A DNA stretch of 46,163 nucleotides from Schlesneria paludicola DSM 18645 (GTDB taxonomy: Bacteria; Planctomycetota; Planctomycetia; Planctomycetales; Planctomycetaceae). A program made the position numbers and the translations under genes. Positions 24,537 to 33,682 of this stretch are shown here, piece by piece; positions within the stretch are counted from its first letter, which is position 1, and every line of letters starts with the position of its first letter. The notes under the pieces are model-generated. The model was not told the origin of the DNA, did no database searches, and worked only from the letters and a program-made list of their open reading frames with translations. The stretch spans positions 1,119,018 to 1,165,180 of the forward strand of contig NZ_JH636435.1 of the NCBI RefSeq assembly GCF_000255655.1. Direction: 5' to 3'.

Positions 24537-26471
24537 CTATTTCGCATCGAGCTGACGGCGAAGCTGTTGCGCGGCGACAAACTCGGGCTGAACACGCAAT
24601 GCCGCGTCAAGATGTTGACGCGCCCGTGACCGGTCACCGCGTGTCATGGACAGCACCGCCAGATTGTAATGGGCACGAATATTTTGCGGGTCGAGCTGTA
24701 ATACTCGTTCAAAGCGTGCGGTACTCTCGTCGAACCGTTTCAAACGAAATTGGAGTTCACCCAGATTCTGATTGATCTCAACGCGATTTGGTTCAAGTTC
24801 AACTGCTCGTTCGAACGCGTCCCGCGACTGGATGAGTTGCCCCATTTTTCCATGAATCACTCCGAGATTATTGTACAGCTCAGAACGATCCGCGTTCGGC
24901 CTGGCCAACTGTTGTTCAAAGTGCTTGAGCGCGGCGAGGAACTGTTCCTGCGCCGCGGCGGTTTGCTGCATTGCCAGATAGCAATCCGCCAAATAGCCGT
25001 GAAGTTCGGCCAGACTCTCCGTGTCCGGACCATCTTTTGGGGAATGCTGCAGAGCTCGCTGAAAGAGATCCGCCGCCTCGAGGTAGCGCTGCTGATCAAA
25101 GCGAACTGCAGCCAGGTGATATTGAGCCATCCAGCAGTTGGGATTGTCGGCCACCGTTGCCGTCCAGAGCGATTCACGATCTCGATAGTCGAAACAGCGC
25201 AAGAATGTGGTCCCCACCATAACCAGCAGCAAAGTAGCAGTCCCCCATGTCACCAGGACCGAGAAAACACCGTTCTGTTTTATGAATGAGGCCACAGAGG
25301 CAACAACGAGCGCGATCAGCCCGATGCTGGCAAGATACTGAAAATGATCCGCCACGAACGAATATCGCATCGGATAGACGTTGATAAAGCCAAGTGCCGG
25401 AAACAACGTGCCACCATAAATCAGGCAGGCGGTGAATGGACCACGTCCCCATCGGCGGGCTCCCCACCAAAGAGCCACCAGCAAAAGGACCGCAGCAACC
25501 AGAGCCCCGCACATCCACCAGTTGTCACTGCGAATTTGCCATTTGGGATAGATGAAAATGAGTGGCCAAGGCCAGATGAGCTTGCCGGCATAAAACCAGA
25601 CGATCCTCGCCGCGATCAGGCACCGCTCCCACGCCGTCCAATTCCATTCAATTCCCTTCGCTCCGACATGATGTGCTTCCAGAGAGGCAGTGTTCAGGCC
25701 AGCCGCCAACCCAAGTACAAACATCGGGGCAAGCGGTGCCACTAGTCGCCACGACAAGCGTTCCTGTTTCCACCACAGAACCAGCACAATGACGGCAGGA
25801 AGAGAACAGGTGACGGATTTGCTGAGCAGCGCACATGCGTATGTGAGGAGCGACAGCGAGTACCAGGCTGTGCGCGTCGTTGCTTTGACCTGACCATCAC
25901 TGACGGCGAATCGCCAGTACGCCTGGAATGCGAGCAGCGAAAACAGACCAGACAAGACATTTTTTCGTTCGGTGATCCAAGCGACGGACTCAACATGGAC
26001 GGGATGAATGGCAAAAATCACTGCCGCCCAAAAGGCCCCTGGCACACGTAGCGTGGTCAAGATTCGAGACAACAAAATCGCATTGATGCCATGCAACAAC
26101 ACGTTGTCAAAGTGAAAGCCAACTGGATGCAGTCGCCACAGTCGGTACTCGAGCCAGTACGAAGTGAAGACCATCGGATAGTACTGCGGCGTCGATCGGG
26201 GGGAGAACCAGATCTGCCACAGTCCGCGTCCGCTGCGCAGGTGAACGTTGTTCGTCAGATAGAAATCGTCATCCCAGATATACCCCGCCGACAGGACAGG
26301 CAGATACGCGACAAAAACCAATCCCAGCAGTAAAAATGCGTTCCGCAAGCCACTCGGCCCCACCTCGTCATTGCCACCAAACGTCCAAAGCGACACGGTT
26401 GGTTTCCCCGCAGACTGTGGATAAAAGGATGTGCGGCGCGAGCAAAAGGACAATGCCCAACCCTTTCCCAT
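24537..26471 (-). CDS. Multi-spanning membrane protein with C-terminal TPR repeats (PMT/TMTC-like), second copy
   Basis: This protein of up to 644 residues has the same plan as the gene at 8337-10322: a first helix followed by GYIWDDDFYLT (the acidic pair expected in a GT-C active site), the loop FAIHPVHVESVAWITERKNV, about ten membrane helices, then TPRs from about 450 to 640 (for example YNNLGVIHGKMGQLIQSRDA and IRAHYNLAVLSMTRGDRSRA). It is probably a glycosyltransferase-like membrane protein; the substrate is unknown. The start is uncertain: the ATG at 26471 lacks a ribosome site, and a GTG near 26396 would give an N-terminus closer to the paralog's. Confidence 0.82.
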   Translation of the reverse strand: MGKGWALSFCSRRTSFYPQSAGKPTVSLWTFGGNDEVGPSGLRNAFLLLGLVFVAYLPVLSAGYIWDDDFYLTNNVHLRSGRGLWQIWFSPRSTPQYYPMVFTSYWLEYRLWRLHPVGFHFDNVLLHGINAILLSRILTTLRVPGAFWAAVIFAIHPVHVESVAWITERKNVLSGLFSLLAFQAYWRFAVSDGQVKATTRTAWYSLSLLTYACALLSKSVTCSLPAVIVLVLWWKQERLSWRLVAPLAPMFVLGLAAGLNTASLEAHHVGAKGIEWNWTAWERCLIAARIVWFYAGKLIWPWPLIFIYPKWQIRSDNWWMCGALVAAVLLLVALWWGARRWGRGPFTACLIYGGTLFPALGFINVYPMRYSFVADHFQYLASIGLIALVVASVASFIKQNGVFSVLVTWGTATLLLVMVGTTFLRCFDYRDRESLWTATVADNPNCWMAQYHLAAVRFDQQRYLEAADLFQRALQHSPKDGPDTESLAELHGYLADCYLAMQQTAAAQEQFLAALKHFEQQLARPNADRSELYNNLGVIHGKMGQLIQSRDAFERAVELEPNRVEINQNLGELQFRLKRFDESTARFERVLQLDPQNIRAHYNLAVLSMTRGDRSRARQHLDAALRVQPEFVAAQQLRRQLDAK

Positions 26472-27151
26472 CTTTGGGGCTCACTGCATCGATCGATGCC
26501 GCCAACAATGCGGAAGCGACACAATGCTAATAAGCCTTCAATTGTAACGGCACCGCACCAAATTCGACTTTAAAGACGCAAGCCCTCCGCATGATGCCAC
26601 CGCTCAACAACGCCGAACGTATTTTCGTTGAACCGTGCCTCGCAGAGAATCGCGCCATTTCGACCGAGCGACAACATCTGATGGCCACGTCCCCGCAAGC
26701 AGCTTTCCAAACATTTGGAAACAAAGTCGATTCTCGCGCAGCGAAATTCTAAACGGCTGCTATCGTCATCAAACCAAATCAATCCGGTTGATTGCAACGA
26801 TCGCTTGATCCATTCGGGAGCCCGCGATGAAACACATTCGTCAAACGGAATGCGTGCCGACTCAGGACGCGCTGATGACCGTCAATATGGCCCCCTGCGA
26901 AGGAGACACATTAGTCGAAAGACTTCAGGGCCCAAATCAAGTTGATCATTTAAAATCGATGATCATCTTGGTTTGGGCCCTGAAACATAGGATGTTGATC
27001 ATATTGCTCATGCTGATCCTCGAAATCACGCTCAAGTTCAACTCGCCGAAAATCGGTGGTTTACGCAATTTAGAGGGCCTTATCCGCGGTCAATCGGTAG
27101 TTGATTGCCACGTAACCTCACTCCGATGTCATGGTCAACCCGCGGATTTGG
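26472..27151. other. Gene-poor stretch with a long inverted repeat
   Basis: These 680 bases lie between two minus-strand genes and contain the 61-base inverted repeat at 26924-26984. A 75-codon minus-strand frame (26570-26797, TTG start, no ribosome site) and a plus-strand frame entering the TolC gene are not supported. The TPR gene's promoter must lie near the left end. Confidence 0.5.
26924..26984. repeat. Long near-perfect inverted repeat (26-base arms)
   Basis: The left arm TTCAGGGCCCAAATCAAGTT plus GATCAT pairs with ATGATCATCTTGGTTTGGGC plus CCTGAA with only two mismatches, around a 9-base loop. It lies about 170 bases beyond the stop of the TolC gene. On that strand it is followed by TCTTTCG, a poor T-run. 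It could be a distant terminator or a small mobile hairpin element. Confidence 0.75.
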
Positions 27152-29221
27152 TTATCGCGGCAGCCATGTCGCGAGGCGTTGTCGGAAGGACTTTTGAGGC
27201 GACTTTGAGGCCTTACGTTCTGGTGACGACTTATCGTCACTTGGACGATCGAGGTTTGGCGTCTCACGCGGACTGCGCTGCTCGGGGTCGCGGTCAGACT
27301 TGGGTCGGAAAGAATCTGGTATTGGACTCGATTTCGGTGACGGAGGCACATCTGGAAGGCTTTCCTCCAGGGTCGGCAGCTTAATCCCTTCATAGTCGAC
27401 TGCCGGTGGTTTCGCATTCAGATTCACCGGCGGCTTCAAGTCATACTTTTCTTCCGACGGTTCGTCGGTGACGGGATAGCGATCACCGTTAGTCGACGGT
27501 CGACTGGTCATCGGATAACAGACATCAGGTGCAAACCGGCCCAATGGGCCCACAGCACCAAACCGTTCCTCAAAAAATGTCACTCCATGCGTTTCGAGAA
27601 TCGTTCCAGATTGCCGCTCTAGCGTCGCCAGAGTCGTGTTGTACGTCGACAGGGCATTGGCTTCGTTCGAAATCGCGTTGCCCCAATCGGTGACGGCCTG
27701 AAGAACGTTGATCAGAATTCCCTGGCCCGTCCTGAAGAGCGCCAACTGATAGTCCAAGTTGATCTTGGCCGCCTCACGAACCTCGCGAAACGCAAGGTAT
27801 TGTTCGTATGCTTGATCCATGTTTCGTAGATTCGTCGCGAGAAGATGCGACGCGTTGTGATAACCCTGTTGTAGATTGACCCGATCGCGGGCAATGACTA
27901 GCTCGCGTTGCCGCAGTTGGGAACGAGCCTGCCGCAACCCCAGGGGTACCGAGAAATTGATTCCCAGCGTCCAATCATTGAAAGTCCCCGACCGAAGCGT
28001 TGCTCCGTTCGGCATGATTCCGTCCAGGCCGTTCCAGCGATACATCGCGACGCCGTCAAGTTGAGGCAGGGCAGAATTGCGTGCGATCAGAATCTGCTGT
28101 TCGTCTGCCTCGATGATCAATTTCAGTTCGACTAGATCTGGACGTCGCTCCGATGCGATTTCGAGAATCTGCGACCAGTCAGGATGAAATCGCTCGTCAG
28201 CGGGCGGGGTGTGAGGCACCAGTCGCATCTCATCGGATGGAGGCAAACCAATCAGATTGCGAAGCACACCTTCGCGTTGAATCATATTCGCACGCGACGT
28301 TATCAAATTCGCGCGAGCATTCGCCAACGAGACCTGTGCCTGCGAGCGATTGGCACGGTTGTCGATGTCTGATCGCACGCGGGCTTCAACTCGAAGCACA
28401 ACCTGCTGAAGCTGATCGATCTGCTGTTGCTTGGACCAGACGTCGGTGCGTGCCGCGACCAGCGCCCAATAGGCCTCAATCGTACCGCGAACCATTTCCT
28501 GGACCGAATCTTTCAGCACGAAATACGACAATTCCGTGTTGATTCGTGCGATGACGATCGGTGCCATGTTTGGTCCAATCCCCGCACCGCGCAACAAGGG
28601 CTGCGTGTAGTTGATATTTGCCGAGTTCGCCGTCTGAGGATTGAGCGGCGACAGTCCAGGAAGAAACTGAGAGTTGGTCGAGGTGTAACCAAAACCGGCA
28701 ACGCCTCCCAGTGCGTTCTGCTTCGTCAGTGTCGTCGCGCTCGTAAACAAATCGCTGCGATTGCCAGGAATCAGTGCGCGGGTGGGATCGAATGGATCAA
28801 AAATCGCGTTCGGACTATTCAGGCGAGTCCAGGTGTTCGTCACCGAGACGACCGGATCGAATGTCGCGTTGGCCTGATCGATCGTGGTGTTCGTCACTGC
28901 CGCATCATAGATGGTCTGACCGCTCGACTGAGCTGTGGCCCCTGCCAGTATTCGAACAACATCCGTGTGTTCGAGCGACAGGCGAATGACGTCATCGAGC
29001 GAGACGGGCATCGGAGTCAGTTCCGCAGTGCTCGACACTGTCGGCGGCGGAACCGAGTCCCGCATTCGGTACTTTGTCAATTGTGACGGATCACGTACCG
29101 AGATCGAACGCTGCTCGGGAAGCAGCGTCGGGAGCACTCTTTGCGCGGACGCTGACTTTGCGGATTGTGAAAAGACGATCAGCAACACCGCGAGCAGGCG
29201 AATCCTGTGATTGGCATCCAT
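27152..29221 (-). CDS. TolC-family outer membrane efflux protein
   Basis: This 689-residue exported protein has a signal peptide (IRLLAVLLIVFSQSAKSASA), then two outer-membrane-efflux-protein (OEP) repeats of long coiled helices. Visible are YTQPLLRGAG, GTIEAYWALVAARTDVW with the following QQQIDQLQQVVLRVEARVRSD, and GINFSVPLGLRQARSQLRQR. The family forms the trimeric outer-membrane channel and periplasmic tunnel of type I and tripartite pumps. The protein is longer than TolC (about 490 residues): it has an N-terminal extension and a Pro/Ser/Lys-rich tail of about 110 residues ending in RQRLATWLPR. It follows an ABC ATPase gene after 73 bases on the same strand. No adaptor or permease gene is adjacent. 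Confidence 0.9.
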   Translation of the reverse strand: MDANHRIRLLAVLLIVFSQSAKSASAQRVLPTLLPEQRSISVRDPSQLTKYRMRDSVPPPTVSSTAELTPMPVSLDDVIRLSLEHTDVVRILAGATAQSSGQTIYDAAVTNTTIDQANATFDPVVSVTNTWTRLNSPNAIFDPFDPTRALIPGNRSDLFTSATTLTKQNALGGVAGFGYTSTNSQFLPGLSPLNPQTANSANINYTQPLLRGAGIGPNMAPIVIARINTELSYFVLKDSVQEMVRGTIEAYWALVAARTDVWSKQQQIDQLQQVVLRVEARVRSDIDNRANRSQAQVSLANARANLITSRANMIQREGVLRNLIGLPPSDEMRLVPHTPPADERFHPDWSQILEIASERRPDLVELKLIIEADEQQILIARNSALPQLDGVAMYRWNGLDGIMPNGATLRSGTFNDWTLGINFSVPLGLRQARSQLRQRELVIARDRVNLQQGYHNASHLLATNLRNMDQAYEQYLAFREVREAAKINLDYQLALFRTGQGILINVLQAVTDWGNAISNEANALSTYNTTLATLERQSGTILETHGVTFFEERFGAVGPLGRFAPDVCYPMTSRPSTNGDRYPVTDEPSEEKYDLKPPVNLNAKPPAVDYEGIKLPTLEESLPDVPPSPKSSPIPDSFRPKSDRDPEQRSPRETPNLDRPSDDKSSPERKASKSPQKSFRQRLATWLPR

Positions 29222-29294
29222 ACCAAAACACTCTCACCGACAATAATTTCGAATCCGCAATGTTCATCGTCGGAACTAGAACCGAGAACGAGAA

Positions 29295-30023
29295 TCATTC
29301 TTCGAATCCGCTTTGTAAGACCTGTAGGGCCTGTTGAAAGTCTGTCGTGTCGCAAACGATCCCACCGTCACGCAACACCACGACTCGCTTGGCATTTTTT
29401 GCCACATTGATGTCGTGCGTGACCAGGATCACAGTAATCGACGACATTTCATTTAATTCGCGAAAAAGGGAAATCACTTCGCGACTGGTTTTTGAATCGA
29501 GATTCCCTGTCGGTTCGTCGCCCATCAGAATTGCCGGTTCATTCACCAGCGCCCGCGCGATCGCCACACGCTGCTGCTGCCCGCCAGACAACTGGCTGGG
29601 GTGATGGTCAAGCCGATTGCCAAGTCCAACAAGTGTCAACTTTTCGACGGCGCGCCGACGACGCTCGGCCGAGGAAATATGTCCGGCGTAAAGCAGCGGC
29701 AATTCGACATTTTCCAGAGCCGAAGTTCGTGAGAGGAGATTGAAGTTCTGAAATACAAAGCCAATGCGGCGATTGCGAATGCGGGCTCGATCATCGTTCG
29801 ACATCGTCGAGATTTCCTCTCCTGCAAGGCGATAACTGCCGGACGTCGGTCGATCGAGACAACCAAGGGTATTCATCAGCGTACTTTTGCCCGATCCAGA
29901 CGGGCCAATCAGGGCAATGTATTCCCCCTGCTCGACGGAAAGCTGTGCATTTTTCAATGCATCGACCTTCACCTCGCCCAGGTTGTAGACCTTGCACACA
30001 TCGCGAATTTCAATCAGTGCCAC
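29295..30023 (-). CDS. ABC transporter ATP-binding protein (MacB/LolD-type)
   Basis: This 242-residue ATPase powers an FtsX/MacB-type membrane component. The Walker A motif is GPSGSGKST, the Q-loop VFQNFNL, the signature LSGGQQQRVAIARAL and Walker B ILMGDEPTGNLD, with the H-loop THD. The sequence after Walker A (LMNTLGCLDRPTSGSYRLAG) is typical of the MacB/LolD subfamily. The frame extends to 30104, but the GTG at 30023 gives the standard start VALIEIRDVCKVY. It is co-directional with the TolC gene downstream, but the cognate permease and periplasmic adaptor are not beside it. The only ABC permease in the window is 12 kb away at 42238. Confidence 0.93.
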   Translation of the reverse strand: MALIEIRDVCKVYNLGEVKVDALKNAQLSVEQGEYIALIGPSGSGKSTLMNTLGCLDRPTSGSYRLAGEEISTMSNDDRARIRNRRIGFVFQNFNLLSRTSALENVELPLLYAGHISSAERRRRAVEKLTLVGLGNRLDHHPSQLSGGQQQRVAIARALVNEPAILMGDEPTGNLDSKTSREVISLFRELNEMSSITVILVTHDINVAKNAKRVVVLRDGGIVCDTTDFQQALQVLQSGFEE

Positions 30024-30258
30024 GTCCAATATCTCTTTCGGAAACGGAGGACCACACTTAACGCCCATGGACGACAAGAATCGGTATCTCCGCCAAAAAC
30101 TCATTCGTCCCGAGCTGTATTAGCGCAGGAAGTGCGCGATGACTGCTTGCGACACCCTCGCCATTTTGGGACGCTGGCTCTTCGAGATTGTCTCGATTCG
30201 CAAAAGTTTCGTGACAATTCTGGTGCCTCGATCATATTCTCTTCCGGGTTGGTTCGAC

Positions 30259-31680
30259 ATGGCCCGCTACTATAAGTTCAAAACGGCAGATGAATTGCAG
30301 GCAGAAGCGAGAAAACTGGGATCAGAGTTGCCGATCTCGGATGACTTTTCACCTCTGTTCAAGCCCGTCGCGATTGGTTCTCTGACGGTCGGAAATCGAT
30401 TCTGCATCCAACCAATGGAGGGCTGTGACGGAACTTTGGAGGGTGCCCCCGATGAATTGACATTTCGGCGATATCGTCGATTCGGCGCAGGCGGCGCGAA
30501 ACTCATCTGGGGTGAAGCCACTGCGATTGACGGCGATGCACGGATGAACCCACGACAACTTTGGCTCTACGATCGGACGGCCGCTTCAATTGAACAGATG
30601 CTCACTGTCTGTCGTCAGTCGCATCGCGAGACCTTTGGGAACGAAGACGGGTTCGTAGTCGGTCTACAACTGACACATTCGGGCCGCTACAGTTTCCGCC
30701 GACCTCAGATCGTCATGCACGACCCACTGCTCGATCCGCTCACGATCGACAAGTCCACGGGCCGAACGGTCGACGCCTCGTTCCCACTGCTCACAGATGA
30801 TGACCTGAAGCGAATTGAAGATCAGTATGTGGCGGCAGCGCAATGGGCCGCCCGGATCGGCTGCGACTTTGTCGATATCAAACAATGCCACCGCTATCTG
30901 CTTTCCGAGTGCCTGGCCGCCAAACTGCGTCCAGGACCCTATGGCGGGTCGCTGAATCATCGCCTGCGGCTTGTTCAGAACATCATCTCCAGAATTCGTG
31001 CGGAGATTCCTTCTCTAGTCGTTGTCTCGCGTCTCAATGTCTACGACGGAGTTCCATTTCGAAAACAACCTGACGGGAGTGGAAAAGCGGTGACGCATTC
31101 AACCCCCATTGAATCAGCGTTTGGTGTCGATCCGAACCACCATGAGCGATTTGACTGGACTGAACCACGTCAGGTGGCCGCATGTCTTGGAAAGTGGGGT
31201 GTTGCCGCGCTGAATGTCACCGCCGGCAACCCTTATGCAAACCCACATGTCTTGCGGCCTGCAGAGTTTCCGCCGATTGACGGCTACCAGGCCCCAGAAC
31301 ATCCATTACGGGGGGTTTTACGACATTTTGAGGCAACGGCCGAGATCCAACGTGCTGTTCCTTTGGTTCCCGTGATCGGAAGCGCCTATAGTTGGTTACA
31401 GGACTTCGCGATCCACGCCGCAGCCGGGAATTTCCTGGCGGGCCGATGTTCGCTGGTCGGACTTGGACGAGCCACATTGTCTCAGCCAGATTTTGTGAAA
31501 CAATTGATGGACCATGGCCAACTGAACCGTAAGACCGTCTGCCGAACCTTCTCCTACTGCACGAATCTCATGCGGGCAAAAGACCACCCGCTTGGACAAA
31601 CGCCCACCGGATGCCCGCCTTTTGATAAAGAAATCTACGGTCCACTTTTTAAAGAATTGCAAGAAAAGCTGGCCCGTTAA
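30259..31680 (+). CDS. NADH:flavin oxidoreductase (Old Yellow Enzyme family)
   Basis: This 473-residue protein is a TIM-barrel FMN enzyme of the OYE/2,4-dienoyl-CoA reductase group. The N-terminal barrel segment (SLTVGNRFCIQPMEGCDG), QLTHSGRYS, the barrel strand GCDFVDIKQCHRYLLSE and the phosphate-binding region (FLAGRCSLVGLGRATLSQPD) are all recognisable. It lacks the C-terminal FAD/NAD module of the larger dienoyl-CoA reductases. The usual active-site pair HxxH/N reads KQCHRYL, so catalysis may differ. Several cysteines near the C-terminus (CRTFSYC, GCPPF) might hold a metal cluster. The frame extends to 30139; ATG 30259 matches the domain start. The gene is divergent from the ABC ATPase gene. 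Confidence 0.87.
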   Translation: MARYYKFKTADELQAEARKLGSELPISDDFSPLFKPVAIGSLTVGNRFCIQPMEGCDGTLEGAPDELTFRRYRRFGAGGAKLIWGEATAIDGDARMNPRQLWLYDRTAASIEQMLTVCRQSHRETFGNEDGFVVGLQLTHSGRYSFRRPQIVMHDPLLDPLTIDKSTGRTVDASFPLLTDDDLKRIEDQYVAAAQWAARIGCDFVDIKQCHRYLLSECLAAKLRPGPYGGSLNHRLRLVQNIISRIRAEIPSLVVVSRLNVYDGVPFRKQPDGSGKAVTHSTPIESAFGVDPNHHERFDWTEPRQVAACLGKWGVAALNVTAGNPYANPHVLRPAEFPPIDGYQAPEHPLRGVLRHFEATAEIQRAVPLVPVIGSAYSWLQDFAIHAAAGNFLAGRCSLVGLGRATLSQPDFVKQLMDHGQLNRKTVCRTFSYCTNLMRAKDHPLGQTPTGCPPFDKEIYGPLFKELQEKLAR

Positions 31681-31833
31681 GAACATCTGTCAATGTGAAC
31701 ATTCAAACAATGAATTAAGGTTTTTGCGGGAATCCGCCTTGCGGCCCGATACATATCAACCTATTTTTGTGCAATCGCACGGATGCGACAGCCGCGACCG
31801 TCTACTTCGATTTCTCCCTGGAGGCTGGACTTC

Positions 31834-33546
31834 ATGATGAGGATTCAACTTCGCGAATCTCCTGAACCACCTATTTCTCGAACATGGCTTCTCGTCTTTG
31901 CATCGTTGTTATTCTGCTGTGAAGTCGGCGGCATGTTGCAAACCTGCCAATCTGCTGAGCCCGAAGCATCTGCCGATTACAATCCGCAGATCACCACTAC
32001 CGGTACGTTGTTCATCTGCGGCGGCGGAATTCTGCCCGGAAATCTGATTGATCGATTTATCGAGTATGGTGGCGGGCCTGAAGCTCGCGTCGTCATTATC
32101 AGTTCTGCCAGTTATTACGCGGACCTGGATATTCAGAATCGACTGTCAGGCTGGTATGACCGTCTGTCAGAAAACCAGATTGCCTCTCTTAACATTCTGC
32201 ACACGCGTTCACGAGAAGAAGCCGACCAGTCCGAATTCTCGCAGATTCTGGATTCCGCGACTGCAGTTTGGTTCCTCGGCGGCAACCAGAACTGGATCTC
32301 GCAAGTTTATGTGGGCACGAAAACCGAAGAGCGATTGCACGCGGTTCTCGCTCGTGGCGGCGCTGTCGGAGGCAGTTCAGCGGGCGCCGCAATTATGTCG
32401 CGATGCATGATCGCTGATGGAAAACACGAACCAATCCTCTCAACGGGACTGGGATTTCTTCCCGGTACGATCGTTGATCAACACTTTCGCAAACGAGACC
32501 GACTGGGGCGATTGATGCGGGCACTTGAGCTTCGCCCGGGACTCGTCGGAATCGGCATTGATGAAGGCACAGCATTGATCGTCCGCGGGCGCACGTTAGA
32601 AGTCATGGGCGAATCGGATGCGGCGATTTGCCTTGCCCCCTCGCAACATCGCCCGTCGCGCATCGAATCGTTGACGCCAGGCAATCGCGCCGACCTCGTC
32701 GCGTTGCGACGCGCGGCCTCTGCCAGAGCCGAATCGACATCCATCGCCAGTTCGCTGGGATTTCCTGACGTTCCAAATGGGACCTTGGTCATCGCGGGCG
32801 GCGGCCCCACCCCGAAGGAAGTCGCAGATTCGTTTCTGAAGGCAGCAGGAGGATCAGAGTCGCCAATCGTCGTTGTCTCAAATGCGTTCGGCGAAACGCC
32901 ACCTGAGCTCGCCGAGGTCTGCGGTTGGCTCAGTGCAGCCGGTGCCAAGAATGTCCAATTACTTCATCCCAGATCCGCTGAAGAGCTGCGTAGCCCCAAT
33001 CTGATTGCTCTGCTGAAAGAAGCACGCGGCATCTGGTTCACAGGCGGACGGCAATGGCGGTTGGTTGACGCATTCCTGGATACACCAATCGAAACGCTGT
33101 TTCACGACGTCTTGCGGCGCGGCGGTGTGATTGGCGGAACGTCGGCCGGCGCAACAATCCAAGGCGAGTATCTTGTTCGCGGGAACCCTCTAGGCAACGA
33201 AGAAATGTTGACCGAAGGATACGATCGTGGATTTGGCTTCTTACAAGGAGTTGCGATCGATCAGCATTTCAGCCAGCGAGAGCGACTCGATGATATGGCG
33301 CAGCTGAAGAAAACCCATCCGGAAATGATCGGGCTGGGGGTCGACGAATCGACCGCAATGATTGTTCGAGGAACCACGATGCAGGTTGTGGGACAGCATA
33401 ATGTCACGGTCTTCGATCGACCGGCCGAATCACAATCCAATACACCGGAATTTGCAGTGCTGCGATCGGGCGAACGTTACGACTTCCGCCAACGACGGCG
33501 AATGGAAGCGACCGCAACGGCCGAGCTTGCAACGCCGACGAAATGA
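31834..33546 (+). CDS. Exported protein with two tandem cyanophycinase-like (peptidase S51) domains
   Basis: This 570-residue protein has a hydrophobic N-terminus (TWLLVFASLLFCCEVGG) and two homologous domains (about residues 35-290 and 310-560). Each has the S51 nucleophile elbow, GGSSAGAAIMS in the first and GGTSAGATIQG in the second, plus FLPGTIVDQHFRKRDRLGRL / FLQGVAIDQHFSQRERLDDM and GIGIDEGTA / GLGVDESTA. Cyanophycinases cut the storage polymer cyanophycin or related peptides; single-domain members of about 270 residues are the norm. Both nucleophile serines are kept, so both halves may be active. ATG 31834 has GGAGG nine bases upstream. Substrate is unknown; no cyanophycin synthetase is in the window. 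Confidence 0.85.
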   Translation: MMRIQLRESPEPPISRTWLLVFASLLFCCEVGGMLQTCQSAEPEASADYNPQITTTGTLFICGGGILPGNLIDRFIEYGGGPEARVVIISSASYYADLDIQNRLSGWYDRLSENQIASLNILHTRSREEADQSEFSQILDSATAVWFLGGNQNWISQVYVGTKTEERLHAVLARGGAVGGSSAGAAIMSRCMIADGKHEPILSTGLGFLPGTIVDQHFRKRDRLGRLMRALELRPGLVGIGIDEGTALIVRGRTLEVMGESDAAICLAPSQHRPSRIESLTPGNRADLVALRRAASARAESTSIASSLGFPDVPNGTLVIAGGGPTPKEVADSFLKAAGGSESPIVVVSNAFGETPPELAEVCGWLSAAGAKNVQLLHPRSAEELRSPNLIALLKEARGIWFTGGRQWRLVDAFLDTPIETLFHDVLRRGGVIGGTSAGATIQGEYLVRGNPLGNEEMLTEGYDRGFGFLQGVAIDQHFSQRERLDDMAQLKKTHPEMIGLGVDESTAMIVRGTTMQVVGQHNVTVFDRPAESQSNTPEFAVLRSGERYDFRQRRRMEATATAELATPTK

Positions 33547-33682
33547 TCTCCTGTACGTTGAAGGCGACGATCGAAGAGATATCCCCAGGGAATCCCTCTT
33601 GCCATCGGTTGTCGCCTGCCTGATTCCGTTCGCTTTCCCAATCGACTCAGCTATACTTGGCTGATCGATTCAAGGAGAGTCC

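Noticed and set aside
26570..26797. A 75-codon minus-strand frame with fairly protein-like sequence
   Set aside because: It needs a TTG start without a ribosome site, and no motif or neighbour supports it.
8269..26984. Repeated hairpins considered as a CRISPR array
   Set aside because: No regularly spaced direct repeats occur anywhere, and no cas gene is present.
26827..27384. 185-codon plus-strand frame overlapping the end of the TolC gene
   Set aside because: Its second half is antisense to the well-supported TolC coding region and its first half contains the inverted repeat.
29320..29345. GGCCTGTTGAAAG resembling the terminus of the interspersed repeat
   Set aside because: It lies inside the ABC ATPase coding region, has no paired terminus and no interior block.
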